Shown here one piece after another: positions 8,164 to 15,905 of a DNA stretch of 64,000 bases. This DNA is from Nitrososphaerota archaeon. Lineage in GTDB: Archaea > Thermoproteota > Nitrososphaeria > Nitrososphaerales > Nitrosopumilaceae. Both the position numbers and the translations under genes were made by a program. Numbering within the stretch: the stretch's first letter is position 1; each line of letters starts with the position of its first letter. The DNA lies in NCBI GenBank assembly GCA_028867755.1, contig JAGWFT010000001.1:288727-352726 (forward strand). Direction: 5' to 3'. Under the pieces are notes generated by a model, which was not told where the DNA came from, ran no database searches, and saw nothing but the letters and a program-made list of their open reading frames with translations.

Positions 8164-9363
8164 TCAATATGACGTTTTTACCCAACGGCTAGATTTCACT
8201 TCCAGTTTTATTTCCAACAGTTCTTTTATGGATTCTGCTATTGCTTTTGCAAACAGTGGCGGAACGGCGTTGCCTATCTGTATGAATTGTTTTGTGCGTG
8301 GTCCTTCGAAAACATAATTGTCACCAAATGACTGGAGTCGTGCAGCTTCTCTGGGTGTAATGCTTCTGTTTTGTTTTGTGTCCGGATGAATATGCATCAG
8401 TCCGTCCTTTGACAGGTGTGCGATTATTGTGGACGATGGCCTGTTCCATGGCATCTTCTTGAACCTGTCCTGGAAGATGTCCTTTCTGTAAGGATTGTAT
8501 CTTTTTGGCAGATCCTTTATCCATTGTCCTGGCTTCAGCAGATGAAAGATTTCAAGATCCCTCTCGTTGTGTGTCCTTGCCACATGACCGTGTACACCAT
8601 CAGATCCTTGTCTCATTTTTGTTTGATAATGGCTTTGATTTTCAGTGTACGGATAAGCAGAAAATTCTCTTCCTTCCCCCGCATGTATCTTCGGAAGATC
8701 AGACAATGCTGAACATACAGTCTCATATGGTTTTCTCCCTTTTGGATCTTCCTTCAGTGGATCATAATGTGAATGCTTCAACACAGGATTTTGTAGACCC
8801 AGCTTGTTTCCTATTGCCAACACCCTTGTCCTGAATTGCGGTACGCCAAAATTTGCAACTTCCTCAAGATAAAAGGTTACATCGTATTTTCCCGCGAGCT
8901 CGTTTTCTATCTCATCTTTGATAGTACCGTCACTCATGGAGAACATTCTTGGCACGTTTTCCATCACAAAAAATTTTGGTTGCAGCCCTTTTACCAATCT
9001 GAAAAATTCTCGGTATAATGTGTTCAGTGGGTGTCTGCGATTGGTTGATCTTCCCATTGATCTGAGTTTTGCACAGGCAATTGTGCTAAACGCTTGACAA
9101 GGAGGCCCACCTGCAAGAACATCTATTTCTCTGCTATTGATTTCCCTTAACACATTATCAACTGTAAGATTTTCGATCTTATACTCAACTGCATTACCAT
9201 GATATTTTCTGAAAGTATCTAATGACCATTTGTCACAGTCAACTCCAAGAAGAGTCTCAAAACCTGCTTGCTTGAATCCCTCTGAGAGACCACCTGCACC
9301 ACAAAAGAGATCTACTACCGTATGTTTTTGCTTCAATTCTATATGATTACAATTTGAGATCAC
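8164..9363 (-). CDS. dcm: DNA (cytosine-5-)-methyltransferase
   Basis: 399 residues with ordered C5-MTase motifs: I (VVDLFCGAGGLSEGF, 16-30), IV with catalytic Cys89 (GGPPCQAFS), VI (MENVPRMF, from residue 134), VIII (QFRTR, 176-180), a variable target-recognition region, and X (IQIGNAVPP). It methylates cytosine C5 in an unknown target site. The start is GTG at 9363, preceded by GGTGA, and both sit inside a perfect inverted repeat, so expression may be autoregulated. Its neighbours are Vsr (convergent) and, upstream on the same strand, a response regulator and GHKL kinase. Confidence 0.93.
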   Translation of the reverse strand: MISNCNHIELKQKHTVVDLFCGAGGLSEGFKQAGFETLLGVDCDKWSLDTFRKYHGNAVEYKIENLTVDNVLREINSREIDVLAGGPPCQAFSTIACAKLRSMGRSTNRRHPLNTLYREFFRLVKGLQPKFFVMENVPRMFSMSDGTIKDEIENELAGKYDVTFYLEEVANFGVPQFRTRVLAIGNKLGLQNPVLKHSHYDPLKEDPKGRKPYETVCSALSDLPKIHAGEGREFSAYPYTENQSHYQTKMRQGSDGVHGHVARTHNERDLEIFHLLKPGQWIKDLPKRYNPYRKDIFQDRFKKMPWNRPSSTIIAHLSKDGLMHIHPDTKQNRSITPREAARLQSFGDNYVFEGPRTKQFIQIGNAVPPLFAKAIAESIKELLEIKLEVKSSRWVKTSY

Positions 9364-9380
9364 ATGTCACCATGTGATCT
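9357..9380. promoter_or_regulatory. 10-bp inverted repeat over the dcm start
   Basis: AGATCACATG (9357-9366) and CATGTGATCT (9371-9380) are perfect reverse complements with a 4-nt spacer. The repeat covers the GTG start and Shine-Dalgarno-like GGTGA of the methyltransferase. It could be an operator or an RNA hairpin blocking translation; both are inference. Confidence 0.6.
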
Positions 9381-9420
9381 AAATTAGACAAACTGATAAA
9401 AATTAGAGCCATGACCTAAT

Positions 9421-10032
9421 TTATTCCCCAAGTTGTCGAAAATTATGAGGATGTCCATCCTCAGGAATCATATTTCTGTTACAAATTCCAGTCATAAGAT
9501 CCTTCAACTCATTTTCCTCATCATAGGTAAATTTTTTCTTAAACACATCCCCTAACCATTCTCTGATTTTCCTTGTAGACCCATTGTAGGTAAGATATTC
9601 ATTTTCTAATCCTAAGGATGTGATTTTTTTAGTTACGGGATAAAATCTCTTCTTTCTGTCACTCAAGATTTTTAGTGCTGCTGATTCTAGTCTCACATAC
9701 AGTTTTTTAGGTTGACCTGTTTTGTGAACTATTTCCTCGATTCCAATTTCATTAAGGATATTCTGTGTTTTTTTATTCACTTCAAACGCTGTGAATACAA
9801 TCCCCGGAACAGACTTCCCCTTGAAAAACAATTCCCTGAAAACTTCATACCCTTCCTTGCCTTTGGCCAGTTTTATGTCAGCCACAATGAAGTCAATTCC
9901 ACCCTTAAGTAATTCTTTGATGGCCTGCTTAACCGTAGTTACGCCAACTACTTCAAATTTGGTTATTGTCATATTCAAAATCCTGAGCATAGATCCATCA
10001 TTTTCTACTATGAGCATTTTTCTCTTATCCAC
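9421..10032 (-). CDS. Response regulator (receiver domain, novel C-terminus)
   Basis: 203 residues. The receiver domain (about 5-120) keeps acidic E10/D12 (LIVEND), phospho-acceptor D52 (IVADIKL), T81 (GIVFTAF) and K104 (EIVHKTG). The remaining 80 residues (LTYNGSTRKIREWLGDVFKK...) do not match a DNA-binding output domain I recognise and end with GHPHNFRQLGE. The gene overlaps the upstream GHKL/histidine kinase by 8 bp, so they are translationally coupled and almost certainly cognate partners. Output unknown: it may act on the neighbouring methyltransferase or nuclease rather than on a promoter. Confidence 0.85.
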   Translation of the reverse strand: MDKRKMLIVENDGSMLRILNMTITKFEVVGVTTVKQAIKELLKGGIDFIVADIKLAKGKEGYEVFRELFFKGKSVPGIVFTAFEVNKKTQNILNEIGIEEIVHKTGQPKKLYVRLESAALKILSDRKKRFYPVTKKITSLGLENEYLTYNGSTRKIREWLGDVFKKKFTYDEENELKDLMTGICNRNMIPEDGHPHNFRQLGE

Positions 10033-12184
10033 GTTTGATTTTCTCCCATGGAATGGTAATCACAAATGTAGCACCACGTCCAAGTTCACCATCTTTAAGA
10101 ATTTCAACCTTGCCTCCGTATGATTCCACTGTCTCTTGAACTATACTGAGTCCAAGTCCGGTGCCATTTTCATATTCTGAGAATAATGGTCTAAAAATTT
10201 TGTGTCGGATTGAATCACTCACCCCCTTTCCATTATCACTAAATTTCATCTTTATTCCATGTGATTCTTTGGTGCAAGTTACTTTGATCATTTTTTTATT
10301 AGTTTTTTCAAGGGCCTTGACAGAGTTCGTTAGCATGTTAAGCGCTATAGATAAGAAATCTGCCTTGTTCATGAAGATGGTAAGATCCTTTGGATATGCT
10401 TTTGCTTTCGCATCTATCTCATAGTCCAACACAGTTACAAAATCATCAAGTATGTCATTCATTTCCTTTTCAATCTTAATTGGTTCTTTTATTCTAGATT
10501 CCACTGAATGACCTACTCCTTGAACAAATTTTCTTATGAACCATGTAAAGTGAGACACAGTTACAATTTTATCATCCAAATCTTTTATCACGGCATCTAA
10601 TATTGAGTCGTTGATGCCAAGTTTTTTAAGATATTTTGATATGGCATCTGGGGTGGATTCTATTCCAGCAATAATGTTGAAAATTTCGTGGTAAGAAGCA
10701 GCTGACGAAATTCCCAAAGATGCAAGATTTCTATATGTACGTTCCCGGTTTTCTAGGTCTTGATATTCCTCTGTCAAGTCATCTCTATAACCAGTAAACA
10801 CTTTGCTGATTTTGTTCAGAGATTTTTGAATGACCTTTTTATCAGTTTTATCGAGTTGTGGATTTTCCTCAACCAACTCAGAGAGATATTTAATTTCTGA
10901 TTCTAGAACCCGTTCATGTTTTACTCTGGTTCCTTTTTCTTGCTGTCGTTTGCGTTCTTCACTCCTAAAGTAAAAGAATTCTGTAAATATGTCATTTACA
11001 AAATAAACCATGTTAAGATAAGCATCATTTTCTACAAGCTTTTCCCTAGTAGTAGTATCTATCAATAACGGATTTTCTTCTCTCGATATTTCGACAAAAC
11101 CTATTACTTGAGAATTATAGACCCTGAGGGTAGATTGAACTCTTTGGGCCTCTAAACTAAGCCAATCATTACCCAATGCACCGTATGGACTAACCCAAAA
11201 GCCATCTCGGTATATCTTAATGCCATGGTGATCTCTAACAATAGACGTTATCTCACTCGATTTCAGAACATCGCGATAATATTCATCCCAGGGATCATAT
11301 CTAGTTGAATGAGGAAAGAAGTAGAATACCACCTTGCATAGGCCGAAAGATTTCCAAGGAAGCCCGTTTGATTTCATTATGTCTTCATATGATAATGATC
11401 TTTTCTCTACAAATTTTCCTTCTCTCCAAATTGTCATGGTGGTGTGATTAAAACCTGAGGGAATGGCAGCACTTACTTTGTAGGGAGCTTTCTTAAACAT
11501 TAGACTTTCAATTTCTGAAGTAACACCTGAACCAAATTCGTTAGCAATTATCTTTACTCCAAATTTTTCTTTTTGGGATCGTCTCAATTCAGGTGGAAGC
11601 AAAATAGAAGCTATAGACAAACGTAGTTTTTGGATTTTCTTTTCGTCCCATGGTTCACGAATATTTTCAAGCATTATTGTTGTGCCATGTTCTGAAATAT
11701 TATCGCGTTGAGGATTGATTTCTACTGGATTTTTTATTTGAGTAAATTCCACTGTTTCATCCTCGTATTTGTCCCAATCAATATGAAGGGTTATTTCTTC
11801 TGTGCTAGATACCGGCCGCGAAATTATTGTTGTTTTCTTTGATAATTTTTCTGTTGAAAATCTTCCAATACCTTTGTTTCCAAGTACACGACGACCCATA
11901 TTGGTTATTTTTTGTTTTTCTTTTCCATAGGTGCCGATCACCATCCATTTATTTTCGATGTCAACATAGGTCATTCCTTCACCATTATCTTTCAGGATGA
12001 TTCTTGCATTGATTCCACCACCTTCAAGTAGATTTTCAAATGTAATTGTTAATTCAGTTGCATCTGCATCATATGCATTTTTTACCAACTCAAACAGGGC
12101 TGCAGTATCACTAGAAACTGATTCACGTCCCAAAAGACGTGCCACTTTGCTGGTAAATTTAAAACTTAGACTCTCAGGCTCCAT
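10025..12184 (-). CDS. Dual GHKL protein: MORC/Hsp90-like ATPase fused to histidine kinase
   Basis: 719 residues with two ATP sites. The N-terminal MORC/MutL/Hsp90-like module has E32LVKNAYDADA, D66NGEGM and G102NKGIGRF, followed by a transducer-like domain with KIYRDGFWVSP (323-333). A coiled-coil-like linker (about 405-480) leads to a DHp helix with H499 in SAASYHEIFNIIAG and a kinase catalytic domain: N616 (ALNMLTNSVKAL), D650NGKG, F664 and G674TGLGLS. No membrane segment, so it senses a cytoplasmic cue. MORC/MutL-like ATPases are known partners of restriction-modification genes (Iyer, Abhiman and Aravind 2008, cited from memory); here the fused kinase has its own receiver gene. Confidence 0.85.
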   Translation of the reverse strand: MEPESLSFKFTSKVARLLGRESVSSDTAALFELVKNAYDADATELTITFENLLEGGGINARIILKDNGEGMTYVDIENKWMVIGTYGKEKQKITNMGRRVLGNKGIGRFSTEKLSKKTTIISRPVSSTEEITLHIDWDKYEDETVEFTQIKNPVEINPQRDNISEHGTTIMLENIREPWDEKKIQKLRLSIASILLPPELRRSQKEKFGVKIIANEFGSGVTSEIESLMFKKAPYKVSAAIPSGFNHTTMTIWREGKFVEKRSLSYEDIMKSNGLPWKSFGLCKVVFYFFPHSTRYDPWDEYYRDVLKSSEITSIVRDHHGIKIYRDGFWVSPYGALGNDWLSLEAQRVQSTLRVYNSQVIGFVEISREENPLLIDTTTREKLVENDAYLNMVYFVNDIFTEFFYFRSEERKRQQEKGTRVKHERVLESEIKYLSELVEENPQLDKTDKKVIQKSLNKISKVFTGYRDDLTEEYQDLENRERTYRNLASLGISSAASYHEIFNIIAGIESTPDAISKYLKKLGINDSILDAVIKDLDDKIVTVSHFTWFIRKFVQGVGHSVESRIKEPIKIEKEMNDILDDFVTVLDYEIDAKAKAYPKDLTIFMNKADFLSIALNMLTNSVKALEKTNKKMIKVTCTKESHGIKMKFSDNGKGVSDSIRHKIFRPLFSEYENGTGLGLSIVQETVESYGGKVEILKDGELGRGATFVITIPWEKIKRG

Positions 12185-12460
12185 CTTGTTCCTGCGATTT
12201 CTTACAGTTTCTTGTTTTTAACCTTAGTTAGAAAGGTTTGAATCTGTTGGGACACAATATAATTTGATCTAACTAGAGATCCAAGCGATCATTTGTTAGA
12301 AATTGTATAATGTAGTTTTCATCAGGCTCCCATGACAATCAACAAATCTGTACCGATTTCCACCTTCCAATCTCTGACACTATGACATGATTATACCTAT
12401 TCGATTCAACTAATGATGAGCCCCAACATGACCCAACACATGAAAACCTGCAAAATATGG

Positions 12461-12592
12461 TTACCTGCCACGTTTTGCCTTGGTAAAATAATCCACCATG
12501 CACTCTTTATGTGCATATTCGGCAGTATTGCACGAGGTTTGACAAAACCAGCAAATGCCTTTGCGAAATTTCGGTGACTCGACCTCTCGCAC
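12461..12592 (-). CDS. Possible small zinc-finger protein (43 aa)
   Basis: A GTG at 12592 opens a 43-residue frame containing FRKGICWFCQTS, then HKECMVDYFTKAKRGR before TAA at 12461. The C-x2-C ... H-x2-C spacing and the basic tail look like a treble-clef/zinc-ribbon peptide of phages and plasmids. The same frame continues upstream of the GTG to a stop 14 codons earlier, without an ATG. It lies between the kinase and the iteron field. The protein pattern is convincing, the start is not. Confidence 0.38.
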   Translation of the reverse strand: MREVESPKFRKGICWFCQTSCNTAEYAHKECMVDYFTKAKRGR

Positions 12593-13319
12593 TTGATAAT
12601 ATTTACGACATTCTTGCCCTTAACTCTGATCGTAGGATAGGATCGTAGAGTACTGGTGCTATAACCCACTGGATTATCTGGCCTTCAAAACTATAGGTAG
12701 TTTTTTCCAGTTACTGATTAGTACACTTACGATCATTCAGCTATCAATAGCAGTTTTTTCAATCAGTCAACTACTATAGATAGCAGTCAGTAGCAGTAGT
12801 TGTTTTGACTATAGGTAGCAGTCAGTAGCAGTAGTTGTTTTGACTGCTATAGGTAGCAGTCAGTAGCAGTCGACTACCTATGGACCTTGACTGCTATAGG
12901 TAGTTTTCAAATGACTGCTACTCGTGATTTTTGTCAAGTTGGCAAAAACTGGTGATGACTACCTATAGTCATTTAGTTGATAGAAAAACTAGCAGTTTTT
13001 TCAATCAGTCAACTACTATAGGTAGTAGTTATCAATACTGGTATCGATACAAATGGTCTGGGTTTTGAAAAACTATAGGTAGTTTTTTCAATTCATGTTA
13101 TCGATATAGGTGTATTACGCAGATGCGTAGTATGCGCGTACTCTTACACCTTGCGTACTACGAGTATGTTTTTTCTGCATTTTTTAATGCATAGAAAGAT
13201 TAACAAATGTGTAGTTGTATAGATATAGTAAGATTTCTGAAAAAAAAGAAATGGGGTAGGAACTGCGAAGCTGTTCCAATAGCTTACTGCCAGTGTCTAC
13301 AACCTCTGTGTCAGTCGAC
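12593..13319. repeat. Iteron-like repeat field at the element's right end
   Basis: No gene seen here. The decamer CTATAGGTAG occurs perfectly seven times: plus strand at 12691, 12809, 12847, 12894, 13016 and 13073, and inverted at 12959. Near copies lie at 12774 and 12873. Units from 12781, 12816 and 12854 form tandem repeats with periods 35 and 38 bp (TAGCAGTCAGTAGCAG core), and a 30-bp block at 12749-12778 recurs exactly at 12991-13020. Dense iterons next to an attachment site suggest a replication origin, partition site or recombination/regulator-binding region. Confidence 0.75.
13126..13192. repeat. Inverted repeats next to attR
   Basis: CGTAGTA (13126-13132) pairs with TACTACG (13156-13162), bracketing alternating GCGC-rich sequence. 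Shortly after, TGCAT (13177-13181) pairs with ATGCA (13188-13192) around a T-run. These hairpins close the iteron field and precede the right repeat; they may be part of an origin or of integrase arm sites. Confidence 0.4.
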
Positions 13320-13335
13320 CTCTCTCGGCCCATTT
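13320..13335 (+). repeat. attR: 16-bp copy of the tRNA-Val 3' end
   Basis: Identical to 1441-1456. Only the tRNA 3' strand is present, with no D or anticodon arm upstream, so this is the displaced end of the original locus and not a tRNA gene. The chromosomal flavin-type gene begins 30 bp further on, as it would have followed the tRNA before insertion. Confidence 0.85.
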
Positions 13336-13365
13336 CTTTTTATTTTAATGTATGTAACACAAGGC

Positions 13366-13764
13366 ATGGTAAAATTTACTCCAAAAGAGATCAAGTTTCT
13401 AAAAGCAAATGAAGGATGCAGGGTTGCAACAAGCTTAGATGACAATCCGCACATAGCTCCTGTGACATATTACTTTGAGGATGGATACTTTTATTTTGCA
13501 ACCGATTATGACACAAAAAAGTATGCGAATCTAAAAAAGAACAACAAAATTGCAATATCTGTTGACATTTACAATCCTGGAAAACACAAGGGAGTGGTGG
13601 TACAGGGCTTGACGACCTTCATTGAGAAGGGAAGTGAGTTCAAGCGACTGTATGACATATTTTACAAAAATTATGCATGGGTGAGAGCCATACCATGGAA
13701 AGAAGAGGAAGCTCCTTTTGTGAAAATTGTTCCTAAAAAGAAAGCAAGCTGGGGTATAGGCTAG
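13366..13764 (+). CDS. Pyridoxamine 5'-phosphate oxidase-like flavin-binding protein
   Basis: 132 residues from the ATG at 13366 (an ATG six codons upstream is possible; the longer frame would run back across attR). The split-barrel pattern is clear: FLKANEGCRVATSLDDNPHIAPVTYYFEDGYFYFAT, then KYANLKKNNKIAISVDI. This fold binds FMN, F420 or haem. F420- or FMN-dependent oxidoreductase or binding protein is all that can be said. It is the first chromosomal gene past attR and converges with the LEA14-like gene with a 4-bp tail overlap. Confidence 0.78.
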   Translation: MVKFTPKEIKFLKANEGCRVATSLDDNPHIAPVTYYFEDGYFYFATDYDTKKYANLKKNNKIAISVDIYNPGKHKGVVVQGLTTFIEKGSEFKRLYDIFYKNYAWVRAIPWKEEEAPFVKIVPKKKASWGIG

Positions 13765-14261
13765 CCAAGTGTTACGTCAAAGTCTTTAGTGATCAGGGTA
13801 AGAGTTGACTCTATTGTTACCTGACCCTTTGCCTCGTACTTGACTGAATCTCCTTTTACTATTGAATCATACACGTCAGCTATACTAGGTGAGTTGACAA
13901 GCTGGAAAGTATCATCAGGAACTGTCATGTTGCTATTTGGGAACAATTCAGGCCTTCCAGCCATTGGGATGTCCTCTACACTATAATGGCCTTGACCAAT
14001 ATCTTTCCCGTTTGCATACAATTCATAATTAATTGTTGAAATGGTAGAAGTGATTGTTGTTGGATTGTATAGAATATAGTCGATCTCAAGATTTGCACGG
14101 TTGTTGATCTTGTCTACACTGAGTAATTTGATAGTTTGAATATTTACAGTTACTTGGTTTAGTTGAGGTTGATATGAATTTGCATATAGATAGAAGAAAA
14201 GCATAAGGCCACCTAAACCAACAAAAGCTGCAATTAACACTGCCTTTCCCTTGCTAACCAA
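13761..14261 (-). CDS. Membrane-anchored LEA14/WHy-like protein
   Basis: 166 residues with one N-terminal transmembrane helix (about 7-27) and an extracytoplasmic beta-sandwich. VTVNIQTIKLLSVDKINNRANLEIDYILYNPT is typical of LEA14/WHy domains, which bear alternating hydrophobic strands and an NP motif. Such domains occur in many archaeal envelope proteins and are linked to desiccation or stress, but no specific role can be read here. It overlaps the flavin-protein gene tail to tail and is divergent from copD. Confidence 0.65.
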   Translation of the reverse strand: MVSKGKAVLIAAFVGLGGLMLFFYLYANSYQPQLNQVTVNIQTIKLLSVDKINNRANLEIDYILYNPTTITSTISTINYELYANGKDIGQGHYSVEDIPMAGRPELFPNSNMTVPDDTFQLVNSPSIADVYDSIVKGDSVKYEAKGQVTIESTLTLITKDFDVTLG

Positions 14262-14362
14262 ATCTAAAAGCTAGCGGTCTGACTGAATTAAAAACCTTCT
14301 CAGATGAACTTGCATTAATTGTAAGAATAGAGATATTATTGCGTTAACTATGATATAGAAAC

Positions 14363-14857
14363 ATGGCAATTTCTGATGCGCTAATTATGTGGGCGCATCT
14401 TGTTGCTGCATCAATATGGGTTGGAGGTTCCATATTCATAGGAATAGTTCTAGCTCCACTTCTCAAGACAATGTCAGACACTGCGGAGGGAAGACTCTCA
14501 ATTATGATTCGTGTGGGAAGAAAATTCAACAAACTTGCCGTTCCTTCTTTAATCATACTCATTGTAACTGGAATCTACAACTCTAGCAACTTATTGAGCA
14601 AGCCATCATTGATACTTTCGACAACCTATGGGCAGATTCTTGTGATAAAAGTCATTCTTGTCATAATCTTGCTGATAACATTTGCAGTACACGTAAGATT
14701 GATTCGAACTGAAATAGAAAAGAAGATTGAATCAAGGCAATTTTCTGAGGAACTTGTACAAAAACTCCGCTCAAAAATCATTATTTTAGGAAGGATAACT
14801 GTAGTAGTATCTGTAGCCATACTTCTTATGGCTGCGCTACTGCATTCCGGGGTCTGA
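14363..14857 (+). CDS. CopD-family membrane protein
   Basis: 164 residues, four predicted membrane helices (about 7-34, 56-73, 89-113, 138-161). WAHLVAASIWVGGSIF matches the CopD signature with a conserved His12 in helix 1. TGIYN after helix 2 and the Lys-containing helix 3 also fit. CopD proteins are associated with copper handling across the membrane, which suits a copper-dependent ammonia oxidiser. It converges with the RtcA-like gene, overlapping by 21 bp. Confidence 0.78.
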   Translation: MAISDALIMWAHLVAASIWVGGSIFIGIVLAPLLKTMSDTAEGRLSIMIRVGRKFNKLAVPSLIILIVTGIYNSSNLLSKPSLILSTTYGQILVIKVILVIILLITFAVHVRLIRTEIEKKIESRQFSEELVQKLRSKIIILGRITVVVSVAILLMAALLHSGV

Positions 14858-15868
14858 GCTTCCAACTATTCGCACTTCAAACCCATTATCGAGCTTTCCT
14901 ATTCCATACTTGCAATTGGTTATCTTTGATGCAACAAAGAGATTTGTCTCTAAATGTTTTGTAATCTGGTTTACTCGAAAGATCGAAGTCTCGGGAATCA
15001 ATGAGAGTGGAACCACAAGCATGTCTGAGAGAGAAGGATCTGTTCCCATGTTTGATTCAATGAACTTTCTTGCTACTGCTTTTCCCATTCCTGACATGCT
15101 TTTGTAATAAATCATGTCAGAGCCAATTACTGAAGAATCATCATGTGAAAATACCATAATTGAGCATCCGATGTCCAGGGCATCATCCTCTTTGACATGA
15201 TGCTCAACCTCGAAGCCGCCATCTTCAAGAATTTTCTTGGCATCACTGACTTCTTGTAGTACAGTTTCCTCTTGTATGTCATGATAAGAACAGACCATCT
15301 TTGCAGATTTTGTTGTGCGTTCAAGAAATGATATGGCTTTTGCATTTTTGCAAGGAAGAATTTTTGTCTCTATTAATCCGCCGCCCTTTGGATAATACCC
15401 ACGTTTTTTGATGTCAAGCGAAAAATCAATGCCAATTCTAGAAAATGCTTCACCTAGCACAAATTTTGTATAATCTGCAGTTGGGCTCCATGGGACATCT
15501 GTTCCACCTGTAATGGCAATTTCTAGCCTCTTTTTGAGAAGTGAAGCGGCAGGGATCAAGACTTGTAAAATTAAAGGAATGCTTCCAGCAGTACCGACAT
15601 CCTCTCTAAGCTGCATGTCTACTCCCTGCGATGGGTAGAACTTTAGGCTGGTAGAACCAACATGTAATCCATCGACTTTTGCCTGGCAAATCTTTGAAAG
15701 AATTTTTACTCCTAGCATATGCTGTGGCCTCAGGCCAGGAATCTTTCGATTACTGCGAATGTTTTCTATCTCTACAGGCCTTCCAGTTATTGCAGACAGT
15801 GTTACTGCACTCCGAATTATCTGTCCACCGCCCTCTCCAAAAGAACCGTCTATTTTTATTGATTCCAC
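14837..15868 (-). CDS. rtcA: RtcA-like RNA 3'-terminal phosphate cyclase family protein
   Basis: 343 residues, normal length. The family N-terminus is clear (IDGSFGEGGGQIIRSAVTLSAITGRPV; RKIPGLRPQH, 41-50), as are G98-containing GTAGSIPLILQ and the PKGGG motif (160-164). RtcA turns RNA 3'-phosphate ends into 2',3'-cyclic phosphates using ATP and a His nucleophile in a D-E-H-L-A-D-like motif. Here the aligned segment is TDPSLSDM, giving Ser279 where that His is expected. Either this lineage uses another residue or the protein is a non-catalytic, Rcl1-like homologue. Confidence 0.88.
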   Translation of the reverse strand: MESIKIDGSFGEGGGQIIRSAVTLSAITGRPVEIENIRSNRKIPGLRPQHMLGVKILSKICQAKVDGLHVGSTSLKFYPSQGVDMQLREDVGTAGSIPLILQVLIPAASLLKKRLEIAITGGTDVPWSPTADYTKFVLGEAFSRIGIDFSLDIKKRGYYPKGGGLIETKILPCKNAKAISFLERTTKSAKMVCSYHDIQEETVLQEVSDAKKILEDGGFEVEHHVKEDDALDIGCSIMVFSHDDSSVIGSDMIYYKSMSGMGKAVARKFIESNMGTDPSLSDMLVVPLSLIPETSIFRVNQITKHLETNLFVASKITNCKYGIGKLDNGFEVRIVGSSDPGMQ

Positions 15869-15905
15869 CAGTTGGTGTAATCTATGAATTTAATTAAATG
15901 ATGGT

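Larger units (their letters stand above)
1441..13335. mobile_element. Integrated genetic element at tRNA-Val (about 11.9 kb)
   Basis: Bounded by the perfect 16-bp repeat at 1441-1456 and 13320-13335. Contents in order: tyrosine integrase, small acidic protein, winged-helix regulator, AbrB-like protein, cupredoxin and large secreted protein, a small membrane protein, Vsr endonuclease, C5-cytosine methyltransferase, response regulator, GHKL/histidine kinase, a small zinc-finger ORF and an iteron-like repeat field. Chromosomal genes resume 30 bp after the right repeat. No capsid, conjugation or replication-initiator gene is recognisable, so it is either a small integrative plasmid-like element or a defence/cargo island relying on its integrase. 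Confidence 0.82.

Noticed and set aside
7757-9363. Complete type II restriction-modification system
   Set aside because: Only a methyltransferase and a Vsr-type nuclease are seen; no typical restriction endonuclease. It can be called a methyltransferase-Vsr pair, not a proven R-M system.
12406-12669. 87-aa ORF on the minus strand
   Set aside because: No family pattern. The overlapping frame with paired Cys and His codes for a more plausible small zinc protein.
12690-13090. CRISPR array
   Set aside because: Repeats are only 10-30 bp, irregularly spaced (29-93 bp), partly inverted, and the spacers themselves are repeated. No cas genes are nearby. An iteron-like field fits better.
13310-13335. 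Second tRNA-Val gene
   Set aside because: Only the 16-bp 3' segment is present, with no D, anticodon or acceptor 5' strand. It is the attR repeat.
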